Source: Shinella sp. CPCC 101442 (GTDB lineage: Bacteria; Pseudomonadota; Alphaproteobacteria; Rhizobiales; Rhizobiaceae). Taken from it: DNA of 64,000 nt. The stretch spans positions 154,412 through 218,411 of the forward strand of contig NZ_JALIQS010000008.1 of NCBI RefSeq assembly GCF_024704725.1. The letters run 5' to 3'. Numbering within the stretch: position 1 is the first letter of the stretch; every line of letters starts with the position of its first letter. The notes beneath the pieces were generated by a model. The model was not told where the DNA came from, did not search any database, and saw only the letters and a program-made list of their open reading frames with translations. The translations under genes and the position numbers were made by a program. Below are positions 17,303 through 25,729 of the stretch, in pieces.

Positions 17303-18304
17303 ATGAGCCAAGCGAAATCGCAGCCGGAGTGGAGTGCCGAAGAGCTTAGGAGGGCTGTCAAGTCGGCAGGCGTCGCGCTGTGGACCTGGATTGTCGACGA
17401 CGATACGTTCGTTATGGACGCCAAGGCCTATGAGCTATGGGATATTCCCGTCGAGGAGGACCTGACTTTCGAGCACCTCTCTGCGAAGGTCCATCCCGCC
17501 GACCGCGATCGGGTCAGGGCGGCGTTCGTCGCGACCCGCGCAGTCGACGGGCCTTTCGAAATTGATTTTCGTATCTTGACCGATGCGTCGGATGTCAGGT
17601 GGGTGTCCGCGCGTGGCCAGGGCAACGATGGCGATGTCGAAACGAAGAAAATGACCGGCATTTTTCTTGACGTAACGGGTCGCAAGCAGGCGGAGGAGGG
17701 ACATGAACTGCTCGCTGGCGAGATGAGCCATCGCGTGAAGAATCTACTGGCCCTTGCGGCAGGTCTGACGACGCTTACCTCCCGCTCGACCGAGACGAAG
17801 GAGGACATGGCCAAGCAGCTGACGCAGCGGCTGACGGCTCTCGGCCGTGCCCATGAACTGGTCCGCCCGCTTCCCGACGGTCAGGGAAGCGCTGCTTTGC
17901 TGGGTGACCTTTTCACCGTGCTGCTCGCACCCTATGATGACGTTGGCGCTTTTGCCGGGCGCATCCGCGTGGCGGTTCCAAGACTGGGACTAGGGGAGAA
18001 GGCGGCGACGAGCCTTGCGCTCGTCATTCATGAGCTGGCGACGAATTCGCTTAAATACGGCGCATTGTCAAATGACACAGGGTTGCTCGACATTTCCGGG
18101 TCGATGGTCGAAGACAATGTCGAGATCGTCTGGAACGAGCACGGCGGCAAGGGCGTGCGTGCGCCGGATCTGACGGAAGGCTACGGAAGCAAGTTACTGC
18201 AGCGCACAGTTTGCGGCCAACTCGGCGGGTCGATCGATCACGACTGGGGCGAGGGTGGCCTCGTGGTAACGCTCAGGATGAAGGAAAGCCATCTTGCCGC
18301 ATGA
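17303..18304 (+). CDS. HWE-family sensor histidine kinase with PAS domain
   Basis: A 333-residue soluble kinase: a PAS domain (~10-125), then an HWE core with His in GEMSHRVKNLLALAAG, the N-box LALVIHELATNSLKYGALS, the diagnostic WNEHGG (WxE) and the G-box GYGSKLLQRTVCGQLGGS. HWE kinases are typical of rhizobia and related alphaproteobacteria and often feed light, stress or PhyR-type pathways. The ATG at 17303 follows AGAGATTTGGG. It is divergent from the hybrid kinase on its left and convergent with the pseudogene on its right. No partner response regulator is adjacent; the nearest single-domain receiver is at 23919. Confidence 0.92.
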   Translation: MSQAKSQPEWSAEELRRAVKSAGVALWTWIVDDDTFVMDAKAYELWDIPVEEDLTFEHLSAKVHPADRDRVRAAFVATRAVDGPFEIDFRILTDASDVRWVSARGQGNDGDVETKKMTGIFLDVTGRKQAEEGHELLAGEMSHRVKNLLALAAGLTTLTSRSTETKEDMAKQLTQRLTALGRAHELVRPLPDGQGSAALLGDLFTVLLAPYDDVGAFAGRIRVAVPRLGLGEKAATSLALVIHELATNSLKYGALSNDTGLLDISGSMVEDNVEIVWNEHGGKGVRAPDLTEGYGSKLLQRTVCGQLGGSIDHDWGEGGLVVTLRMKESHLAA

Positions 18305-18362
18305 GAAGCGAGGTCGTGGATTCCTGCCGGGACCAATATAAGTCGCTCCGTATATGTAGGCG

Positions 18363-19526
18363 CTACCGCTGAAGCATGGATGCAGGGATGTCGAGGGTAA
18401 CCACCAGGCCATCGACCATGAAGTTTCGCTCGATCTTTCCCATGAGCTGTGCTTCGACGGTCCTTGAGACCATTCTGGTTCCAAATCCCTTTCTGGACGG
18501 CGCGTTCGTTAGCGGTGTCCCGCCAACTTCTCGCCAGACGATGTGGAAGGTGTCGCCCTCGCATCGGCACTTCAGATCGATATAGCCATCGACGGTCGCC
18601 AGCGCGCCATACTTCGCCGCGTTCGTCGCCAGCTCATGGATGACGAGGGCGAGGGCCGACGACGCCTTTTCGCCGACGGAGACCGTCGGGCAGTAGACGA
18701 CAACCTGGCGGTCGTTGCGCTTGAACGGCGCGAGCAGCGCGTCGATCAAATCCCCAAGGCCGCTGGCAATTCGATCGCCGCCCGACTTGACGTTAACAAT
18801 AAAGTCGTTCGCCTTGCTGAGCGCCTGTATCCGTCCTGTGACGCTTCGTACGAAGCCGTCGAGATCGGTCTCAGTTCTCGATGACACGATGAGCAGACTG
18901 GAGATTACCGAGAAAATGTTCTTGAGACGATAGGCAAGCTCGCCCTCGATAAGGGCTCGCTGCGCGTCGAACCGCGCCATTTCGGCAACCCGTTAGCGAA
19001 GGGCTATCTGCTCTTCGACGAGTTTGGCAAAATCCTCAAGTATTTCCTGCTCGCGCGCCGTCCATTGGTGAGGCGCTGAACCGATGGCGCAAAGCGATCC
19101 CATGACATGACCATCCTCGCTGAGCAGGGGACATACCGAGATACGCGCGGACATTCAATTCCGGTTTCACTAGATTGTCACAGACGAGAGGGTCGAGGAC
19201 GGCATCCTTTATAACCAACGGCGCGGCCCTAGAAACGACATTCTGGCAAAACGAATGCGTCAATGGCGCTCGCGCTCGCTTTTCCAAGGCTCGGGCAGGC
19301 CAAACGTGCTTTTGAAAAACTGTCGCTTGGTATCGACGAGAGAAAGAAGCGCCACCGGAACCGACAAGGTCGCGGCCACCAACCGCGTCAAACGGTCGAA
19401 GCGTTTCTCAGGACCGCTGTCCATCGGATCCGTCTGGTATAGCGCGCTTAGTCGCTCCTGGCCAATATACAACTCATGGTTCTCTCTGTTTCCGGCGATG
19501 CGTGGCGGCTGGGGTTTGTCGTTCAT
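18363..19526 (-). pseudogene. GAF-HWE histidine kinase, decayed (two frameshifts, one stop, phospho-histidine lost)
   Basis: The minus strand from 19526 (MNDKPQPPRIAG) encodes a GAF domain in pieces. The frame shifts near 19262 (SERER to PLTHSFCQNVV) and again near 19132 (VRAYLG to PLLSEDGHVMGSLCAIGS), and a TAA at 18993-18995 interrupts the linker. The HWE half then runs openly from 18980 to 18363 with N-box LALVIHELATNAAKYGALA, WREVGG and GFGTRMVSRTVEAQL. In the H-box the expected His-Arg-x-Lys-Asn reads YRLKN (GELAYRLKNIFSV), so the phospho-acceptor histidine is tyrosine (TAT). The HWE half could still be translated as a 205-residue pseudokinase from 18980, but the parent gene is broken. 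Confidence 0.8.
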
Positions 19527-19564
19527 TGGAGCATCCTCGGACGTTCCGCCGCCTGCCGTGAAAC

Positions 19565-22500
19565 CTATTTCGACGCATCCACCTCGTCTGCCCGGTCGCA
19601 CGATAGGGTTTTTGCGTTTGTTCCCCGCAGCGCGCGGCTAAGTTGCTCGGCATCGTAAGGCTTGCAGAGGACGATCCCGTCGGAATCGCGCACAGCCGAG
19701 GCGTCCCCAGTCGCAAAGATGATCCTCGATAAAGGCCGCAAGGCGCGAGCTCGCTCCGCAAGAACCTTGCCCGAGACGCCCGGAAGGCTGATGTCGGTGA
19801 CCAGAACGTCGAAGGGAACCGTCTCCAGAGCAGCCATCGCTTCTTCGGCGCTTCCTGCGTCGACAACGATGTGACCTGCTTCCTTCAGGATGTCGGATGT
19901 GTTCATCCGGATCAGCGCATCGTCTTCGACTAGGATGATCGTGAGCCGGGCGGCGGGTTCGGGCGACGGTGTCTCAGACGGTTTTGGGGCCGGAGGCGTG
20001 GAGGGCAGGGGGCCGGACCTCTGCCGCTGATTGTTGATGACGTGCCGGAACTTTCGCGCCAAGGCGTCCCGCGTATATGGTTTCGAGAGGAGCTCCACGC
20101 CGGCATCGAGCTTGCCGCCGTGCACGATGGAATTCTCGGTATATCCCGATGTGAAGAGCACGGCGACATCGGGCAGGCGCTCTTTGGCCTTGCGCGCTAG
20201 CTCCGGGCTTTTCAACGTACCTGGCATGACCACATCCGTGAACAGGATGTCGATTGGTATGCCGCTGTCGATGACGTTCAGCGCGCTGGCGGCATCGACC
20301 GCCTTCAGGACACGGTAGCCGAGATCGGCGAGGAGGGCCACGACAGTTTCGCGAACCGCATCGTCATCCTCGACGACGAGAACCGTTTCCGTCCCGCCGG
20401 CGATCGGTCCGTTGTCGACGTTGATCTCCATATCTTCCGACTGGAGGGCCCTTGGAAGATAAAGCTTGATCGTCGTGCCGTGACCGATCTCCGAATAGAT
20501 TTTTACGTGGCCGCCGGATTGCTTGACGAAGCCGTAAACCATCGAAAGGCCGAGGCCGGATCCCTTGCCCTCCGCTTTTGTCGAAAAGAATGGTTCAAAG
20601 ACCTTGTCGATAATCTCCGGCGACATGCCGGTGCCGGTATCGGTGACGGCGAGCAGGATATATTGACCAGCCGTGACCTCGTCATGCGTGCGAGCATAAA
20701 GCTCGTCGAGATGCGCGTTCGACAGTTCGATGGTCAGCTTGCCCTGGCCGTCCATCGCATCACGCGCATTGATGGCGAGGTTGAGCAGCGCATTTTCGAT
20801 CTGCGCCGGATCGATGAACGTGTTCCAGAGTCCCCCTGCGACGACCGTCTCCACCTCGACAGCCTCGCCGAGCGCCCTGCGAAGCATGTCGTCCATGCCC
20901 TGTACGAATCGGCTGATGTTGACGACCTTCGGTTCGAGCGCCTGACGCCGGCCAAATGCAAGCAGCTGGCTTGCCAACTTCGCGCCCCGGCTGACACCAG
21001 CCATGGCGTTTGCGACACGTTTCTCGGCGCGTTCGTTCCCGGCTACATCCTTGGCAATCAGGGCTAGATTGCCGGATACGACCTGGAGGAGATTGTTGAA
21101 GTCGTGCGCCACGCCACCCGTCAGTTTGCCGACGGCCTCCATCTTCTGGGAATGCGCAAGCTTGATCTCCGCCTGCCGGCGCTCGGCGATTTCCGCGATA
21201 ACCCGCGCCTCGAGCGTTTCGTTCAGCTGTCGCAGCTGTTCTTCCGCCCGCTCGCGATGGCGAACCTGTTTCGCCAGCGTATCGGCCTGATCACGCAGCG
21301 CGGCCTCGGCTGCGCGCTGATGCGTGATGTCTGCGTGCACACCGACCCACTCGAGTATGTCGCCATTCCTGCCAAGAATAGGTAATGCTCGGACCGCGAA
21401 CTGACGCCAGGCGCCGTCATGTCGGCGCACCCGATGCTCGTAGACAAACATGGTCTTCGTCGCGACCGCCTGCTGCCAGGCCCCCACGCTTCCAGCGGAA
21501 TCGTCCGGGTGGACGGCGTTCGACCAGCCATATCCCTGATATTCATCTGGTGTTTGTCCAGTCAGGGCAGCCCATCCGGGTTGCTCTCCGACCATGCGAC
21601 CGTCGGCGCTGTTGGTCCATAGAATTCCGTGGACCGCGTCCATCGCGGTGCGGAAACGAGCGTTGCTGAATTCGATCGCGGCCTCGCGGGCTGCACGCTC
21701 TTGGATGTCGATCCCCAAAATATGCACGCCCGGAATAGAGCCGTCCGGCTCGACATGGGGCACATAGCGGACCTCCAGTCGCCGGACTGAGCCGTCGGCC
21801 CGGGGCATATTGGTTTCAGCCGTAAACGTTTCGCCCGACAGTCCGCGATCGATCGAGGCTTTACGGTCTGCGTAAGCCCGTTCCCCGATCATGGCTTCGA
21901 CATGCCGGCCGATCATCGTTTGCGGATCGATATCAAACCAGTCGCGGTAGGCTTCGTTGGCAAAGCGATAGATATGATCGCGATCCACGTAGGAGATCAG
22001 CATCGGCACAGCGTCGGTAACCCGGCGCAGCTCCGCCTCTCGCTCGGCAAGTTTCCTCTCCGCGGAAATCCTCGCGCTGTTATCGACGATCGTGCACATC
22101 ACGCCGCCGACCGTTCCATTCGCCTGGTACACCGGCGTATAGAAGAGATCCAGCATCATGGTCTGCGGACCGTCCGGCCGCTGGAACACGATCGGCTGGT
22201 CACGATGAAACACGGTCTCGCCGTTCAGACCGGCTTCCAGGATCGGCCGATTCCAGTCCCAGATCTCCGGAAAGGCTTTCGCAACGGGTGTTCCCAGTGT
22301 TGAAGGATGGCGCTCCCCAGCAATTTCCCGATAGGCGTCATTGTACAGCATGACGTGGTCGGCACCCCACATGAGCACCTTGGCGACAGGGGAATTCACG
22401 ATATTGGCGACGGTGGCCCGCAATTCCAGGGACCAGCCCTCAACCGCGCCAAGGACGTTACTGGCCCAGTCCTTGGTTCTGATGAAGTTGCCACACTCAC

Positions 22501-22684
22501 CACCGCCAATGGGCCAGCCGGGAACAGGAGCCGACCTCGGCTTTGCATCTGCGTCTCTGAGGGCCCGCAGGCCGGCGCGTACGACCTCGCTGGCATTGGC
22601 AAAGTCGCCGGATGCCAGGCTCTCGTTGATGAAACTCTCAAGCTCGGGGGTGAGCGATACGTTGCGTGACTGACGATGAACCAT
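19565..22684 (-). CDS. Hybrid sensor histidine kinase with N-terminal ParD-like ribbon-helix-helix domain
   Basis: About 1039 residues, no membrane segments. The first ~45 residues (NVSLTPELESFINESLASGD, then ASEVVRAGLRALRDAD) have the pattern of ParD/CC2985-type antitoxins, a ribbon-helix-helix DNA-binding fold. Then come three PAS-type domains (~65-215, 220-340, 345-470), a coiled linker, HisKA with His in [20 protein letters not shown], HATPase ([33 protein letters not shown]), REC1 (Asp in [10 protein letters not shown]) and REC2 (Asp in VLVTDISLPGVSG). The kinase half is paralogous to the gene at 14019. The ATG at 22684 (MVHRQSRNVSL) is the best start and keeps the ribbon-helix-helix in frame, so the fusion is not a start-choice artefact. 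It could bind DNA and signal; this is inference. Confidence 0.9.
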   Translation of the reverse strand: MVHRQSRNVSLTPELESFINESLASGDFANASEVVRAGLRALRDADAKPRSAPVPGWPIGGGECGNFIRTKDWASNVLGAVEGWSLELRATVANIVNSPVAKVLMWGADHVMLYNDAYREIAGERHPSTLGTPVAKAFPEIWDWNRPILEAGLNGETVFHRDQPIVFQRPDGPQTMMLDLFYTPVYQANGTVGGVMCTIVDNSARISAERKLAEREAELRRVTDAVPMLISYVDRDHIYRFANEAYRDWFDIDPQTMIGRHVEAMIGERAYADRKASIDRGLSGETFTAETNMPRADGSVRRLEVRYVPHVEPDGSIPGVHILGIDIQERAAREAAIEFSNARFRTAMDAVHGILWTNSADGRMVGEQPGWAALTGQTPDEYQGYGWSNAVHPDDSAGSVGAWQQAVATKTMFVYEHRVRRHDGAWRQFAVRALPILGRNGDILEWVGVHADITHQRAAEAALRDQADTLAKQVRHRERAEEQLRQLNETLEARVIAEIAERRQAEIKLAHSQKMEAVGKLTGGVAHDFNNLLQVVSGNLALIAKDVAGNERAEKRVANAMAGVSRGAKLASQLLAFGRRQALEPKVVNISRFVQGMDDMLRRALGEAVEVETVVAGGLWNTFIDPAQIENALLNLAINARDAMDGQGKLTIELSNAHLDELYARTHDEVTAGQYILLAVTDTGTGMSPEIIDKVFEPFFSTKAEGKGSGLGLSMVYGFVKQSGGHVKIYSEIGHGTTIKLYLPRALQSEDMEINVDNGPIAGGTETVLVVEDDDAVRETVVALLADLGYRVLKAVDAASALNVIDSGIPIDILFTDVVMPGTLKSPELARKAKERLPDVAVLFTSGYTENSIVHGGKLDAGVELLSKPYTRDALARKFRHVINNQRQRSGPLPSTPPAPKPSETPSPEPAARLTIILVEDDALIRMNTSDILKEAGHIVVDAGSAEEAMAALETVPFDVLVTDISLPGVSGKVLAERARALRPLSRIIFATGDASAVRDSDGIVLCKPYDAEQLSRALRGTNAKTLSCDRADEVDASK

Positions 22685-22754
22685 GGGCGTTCGTGCCACC
22701 GGTACGGGGCTGTGTCAACAGATGGCACACGACAAGAAATTCAGGATCTTCACT

Positions 22755-22780
22755 GGAACCAGAATGCTCGACGTCGCGTT
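22755..22780 (+). promoter_or_regulatory. EcfG-type general-stress promoter upstream of the LOV kinase gene
   Basis: GGAAC (22755-22759), 17-nt spacer, CGTT (22777-22780): an exact match to the alphaproteobacterial EcfG consensus GGAAC-N16/17-CGTT. Transcription would begin around 22785-22790. Confidence 0.6.
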
Positions 22781-22782
22781 AA

Positions 22783-23916
22783 ATGACGCTGAATTTTGTG
22801 GAACGGAGAGTGGGGGTACCATTGGATCAACGCGATGATTGGCACCTAACTGACAGGCTTCACTACGACCATGGTCGTGGGGATCCTTTTGCTGCTGCCG
22901 TGCGCGCCACAAGAATGCCGATGGTGATCACCGATCCATCTCAGCCGGACAATCCGATTGTCTTTTGCAATGAGGCGTTCCAGAAATTGACAGGATATGA
23001 TCAGAACGAGGTTCTGGGGCGTAACTGTCGTTTTCTGCAGGGCCCTGGTACCGACCGATGTTCAATCGACAAAATAAGGGAGGCGATCTCGAGGGGCGAG
23101 AGCATTGCCATCGAGTTGTTGAACTATCGCAAGGATGGCTCCACCTTCTGGAATGCTCTTTATCTCAGCCCGGTTCGCAACGATGACAACTCCATCCAGT
23201 TCTTCTTTGCTTCCCAGCTGGATGTAACCAACCACATCGTCGCCAAAGACAGGGCGATTGCACAAAGAGAGGAGATCGAAAACGAGGTCGCCAAGAGGAC
23301 CGGCCAGCTCGAAGCGGCACTGGAAGCGAAGACATTGCTCCTTCATGAGGTCGATCATCGGGTCAAAAACAACCTCACCATGATAGGGTCTCTGCTTCGA
23401 TTGCAATCGCGCACGATCGGGGATCCCGAGATAACAGCCAAGCTCGAGGCTATGATGGAGCGGATCGATGCCCTGGCAACCGTTCATCGGACCCTTTACC
23501 AATCGGACGATGTGACTAAGTTCGACGTCAGTGCATTTGCTGTGACGCTTGCGCAAGATGTTGTCGGTTCAAGCGGGCGATCGAACATCTTGCTGGCAAC
23601 GGATCTGGAACCGATCTTGATTCCTGCCGGTCACGCCTCTTCGCTTGGGTTGGTTCTCAATGAGATCCTCACGAACGCTATCAAGCACGGCCTTCGCGAA
23701 GGGCGTGCGGGGATCTTGAAGCTCTCCGGAGGATCGACCGCGAACGGTGCGGAAATTCGTATAGATGATGATGGCATCGGTTTTTCTGACGAGCCATCGA
23801 AGGGGCTCGGGCGCATGCTTGTAGAACGTCTAACGAAGCAGACTGGTGCAACGGTGGAATGGTCGAACCTCGACCCAGGTACGTGTGTGACCATTCGCCT
23901 GAATGATTGGAATTGA
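22783..23916 (+). CDS. Blue-light (LOV) sensor histidine kinase, HisKA_2/HWE type
   Basis: Up to 377 residues. A LOV domain spans ~36-155 with the flavin-adduct cysteine in GRNCRFLQG (Cys82), so it should bind FMN and respond to blue light. A helical linker (REEIENEVAKRTGQLEAALE) leads to HisKA_2 with His192 in HEVDHRVKNNLTMIGSLL and an HATPase domain (NEILTNAIKHGLREG; IDDDGIGFSDE). The frame opens at ATG 22783, but that codon lies inside the candidate promoter just after its -10 element, so the real start is probably further on, for example TTG 22822 after GGGGG. The receiver gene follows with a 2-nt gap, giving a kinase-receiver pair. LOV-HK proteins in rhizobia and Brucella tie light to general stress, attachment or virulence. 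Confidence 0.92.
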   Translation: MTLNFVERRVGVPLDQRDDWHLTDRLHYDHGRGDPFAAAVRATRMPMVITDPSQPDNPIVFCNEAFQKLTGYDQNEVLGRNCRFLQGPGTDRCSIDKIREAISRGESIAIELLNYRKDGSTFWNALYLSPVRNDDNSIQFFFASQLDVTNHIVAKDRAIAQREEIENEVAKRTGQLEAALEAKTLLLHEVDHRVKNNLTMIGSLLRLQSRTIGDPEITAKLEAMMERIDALATVHRTLYQSDDVTKFDVSAFAVTLAQDVVGSSGRSNILLATDLEPILIPAGHASSLGLVLNEILTNAIKHGLREGRAGILKLSGGSTANGAEIRIDDDGIGFSDEPSKGLGRMLVERLTKQTGATVEWSNLDPGTCVTIRLNDWN

Positions 23917-23918
23917 AA

Positions 23919-24365
23919 ATGGAAAGGCCGAAGCCACCACTGAGCGTCCTCATCGTCGAGGATGAGCCACTGCTGGCAATGGACGTTGAAATGATGGTTG
24001 AGGATGCTGGCCATCGCGTGATGGCAGAAGCGGCGTCGCTGTACGATGTGGAGGCGCTAGATCCGGCGCAATCGCCCGACATCGCATTCGTCGATATGCA
24101 GCTTGCGCGTAACACCACCGGCCTCCAGGTCTGTTCTCTGATCCAGGAGCGGTGGAGCAATACTATTATTATATTCGTGACCGCAAATCCCAAGAAAATC
24201 CCCGATGATTTCAGCGGTGCACATGGGGTCATTCCAAAACCCTTCTCTCGTCACGGATTTATGAATGCGCTGCGCTACCTCCAAGAAAGCGTCTGTACGC
24301 CACCACCAATCACGGCGCTCCCAGGAAGTTTTGTGCCGTCAGAGCATCTTGCCGCGACATGGTGA
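23919..24365 (+). CDS. Single-domain response regulator paired with the LOV kinase
   Basis: A ~148-residue protein consisting of one receiver domain: acidic pocket LIVEDEPLLAMDVEMMVEDA, phospho-Asp in DIAFVDMQLARNTTG, Thr in IIIFVTANPKK and Lys in GVIPKPFSRHG. There is no output domain; the ~25-residue tail is unstructured-looking. It probably acts as a phosphate relay or sink for the LOV kinase two bases upstream. The ATG at 23919 is preferred over an in-frame TTG at 23907 that would overlap the kinase. Confidence 0.9.
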   Translation: MERPKPPLSVLIVEDEPLLAMDVEMMVEDAGHRVMAEAASLYDVEALDPAQSPDIAFVDMQLARNTTGLQVCSLIQERWSNTIIIFVTANPKKIPDDFSGAHGVIPKPFSRHGFMNALRYLQESVCTPPPITALPGSFVPSEHLAATW

Positions 24366-24427
24366 AAGTCAGGTTGGGTAGAGATATGGCGCCGGAGGGG
24401 CGCACGCGAACGATGATGGCGAAGAAG

Positions 24428-24610
24428 TTAGCGGCACGCGGGCGAAACGCTCTCGTCTTCAACGTCGGGCGAGAACCCCGTTCCAGGTGTCTTGCTTTTG
24501 TCCATCAGATGCTGCTTTGCGTGAGGGCCCGCCGGGGGGCCTTCCGGTGCGATCGGTGCCTTTTTGCCCGTATCCTCCATAGCTTCTTGCGCACTTTTGT
24601 CCTTGTTCAT
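24428..24610 (-). CDS. Small hydrophilic protein, rhizobial, function unknown
   Basis: A 60-residue, proline- and lysine-rich protein (NKDKSAQEAMEDTGKK, APIAPEGPPAGPHAKQHLMD, then KTPGTGFSPDVEDESVSP). The composition (acidic/basic, no hydrophobic core) suggests an intrinsically disordered stress protein. I recall similar small proteins in Rhizobiaceae but cannot name a family. The ATG at 24610 is chosen; another in-frame ATG lies 4 codons upstream at 24622. Confidence 0.65.
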   Translation of the reverse strand: MNKDKSAQEAMEDTGKKAPIAPEGPPAGPHAKQHLMDKSKTPGTGFSPDVEDESVSPACR

Positions 24611-24733
24611 CGAAAATCTCATGAAGTTGTTGTGTATTAACCTCGAGCATCAGACTGAGGAGTACCGGCGGTATCACCTCCAGCTGGTCATGAGTTCATC
24701 TCACATCTTAGTCTAATATGGCATGTCTAACGA

Positions 24734-24988
24734 TCATTCTCTGTATGGAGCGCTCTCAACCGCGCTTCGTATCTCGGCACGGTTGATCGTGTTGACCCTG
24801 TTCATGAGATAGGCGGCGATATTGCCACCGCAGTGTTCCGCTAGATCTTTGGCACTGTACCCGTCTTTTTGGGCCCGACGCCTTAAGATGTCAGCCTGCT
24901 GCTGGAAATCGACAGCTTTGTCCGAGAACCCCGGAGAGGTGGCCATTTCCTCGTACATGGCATCGAGCCAGTCATTGACCGTTTTCAT
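24734..24988 (-). CDS. Small conserved-looking protein, function unknown
   Basis: An 84-residue helical protein (MKTVNDWLDAMYEEMATSPG, then FSDKAVDFQQQADILRRRAQ). An AGGA-type ribosome site lies upstream. The pattern of helices with NTINRAEIRSAVES at the end suggests a small DNA- or protein-binding module, but no domain is recognised. It lies among small stress-type genes between the LOV pair and cspA. Confidence 0.65.
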   Translation of the reverse strand: MKTVNDWLDAMYEEMATSPGFSDKAVDFQQQADILRRRAQKDGYSAKDLAEHCGGNIAAYLMNRVNTINRAEIRSAVESAPYRE

Positions 24989-25048
24989 GCTGTCTAATCC
25001 TGTTCCTTGAGAACGAGCATCATCATGGCTCAGCCTATATGCCGTTCA

Positions 25049-25198
25049 TCACTTAGGCTTCTTCTCGCTAATCGGGCGATCCGTTGCCTTTCGCAGTTGC
25101 TGTTCAGCCTGTGTTTCAAGATTATCGCGGTTTTCGTCCGCCACTTTTGGATCGCTTCGCGCTGCGTCGCTTGCCGGATCGAGTTTCTTGTCGGTCAG
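25049..25198 (-). CDS. Possible small protein with a CTG start
   Basis: A 49-codon frame on the minus strand encodes a charged, disordered-looking peptide (TDKKLDPASDAARSDPKVAD, then ETQAEQQLRKATDRP and EKKPK). It has no ATG, GTG or TTG start, but a CTG at 25198 lies 7 nt after AGGAAA. Alternatives are a mutated start codon, or a detached C-terminus of the gene at 25240 after a frameshift. Confidence 0.35.
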   Translation of the reverse strand: MTDKKLDPASDAARSDPKVADENRDNLETQAEQQLRKATDRPISEKKPK

Positions 25199-25239
25199 GC
25201 GGGGGTTTCCTGACGTCTGGAGGTCGCTTGGAGCTTGTG

Positions 25240-25680
25240 TTACGTTTCGCTGATGGATGGAAGGTGGACTTCGACTTGCTGGCGCCGCTTTTCATCCATC
25301 GGCTCGACGTTCTCTTTCCAAAACGCTTCTGCCTCAGGCGGCTCGCTTTCCCACTTGCGGGTACTGACGATATTGTCATCGACCTTCGCGAGGCGACTGC
25401 CGCCAAGGCGAAGATACTCCTCGGCCAGACTCAACGACGGGGTCTTCTCGTCGCTGCGCATTCCCGCGGAGTGGTCTGGGTTGAGAAGTGCAAGCAAAGC
25501 TTCGCGCTCGGGTGCAGAGGGGGTCTGCCCCAAAAATGCATCCACCGACATTCGCGTTTCGTGGCCTCCAGAGGGTTGGTTGGCTCTGTGAACCACAATA
25601 ATCTCTTCTCTCGGCTCTTCCTTACTGAGCAGCCAGCGATCTCCATTCGAACTGACCGCGAATTCCTGTTCGTTCTCCAT
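25240..25680 (-). CDS. Conserved hypothetical protein
   Basis: A 146-residue soluble protein beginning MENEQEFAVSSNGDRWLLSK and containing VVHRANQPSGGHETRMSVDA, a pattern I associate with small rhizobial proteins of unknown function. The ATG at 25680 follows AGAAGGAGATCGTC, a strong ribosome site. No catalytic motif is visible. The open +2 frame just beyond its stop (see 25049-25198) raises the possibility that it once extended further. Confidence 0.7.
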   Translation of the reverse strand: MENEQEFAVSSNGDRWLLSKEEPREEIIVVHRANQPSGGHETRMSVDAFLGQTPSAPEREALLALLNPDHSAGMRSDEKTPSLSLAEEYLRLGGSRLAKVDDNIVSTRKWESEPPEAEAFWKENVEPMDEKRRQQVEVHLPSISET

Positions 25681-25729
25681 GACGATCTCCTTCTGGGACG
25701 ACTGTCGGGCGTGAACCTGAGGCCATCGG

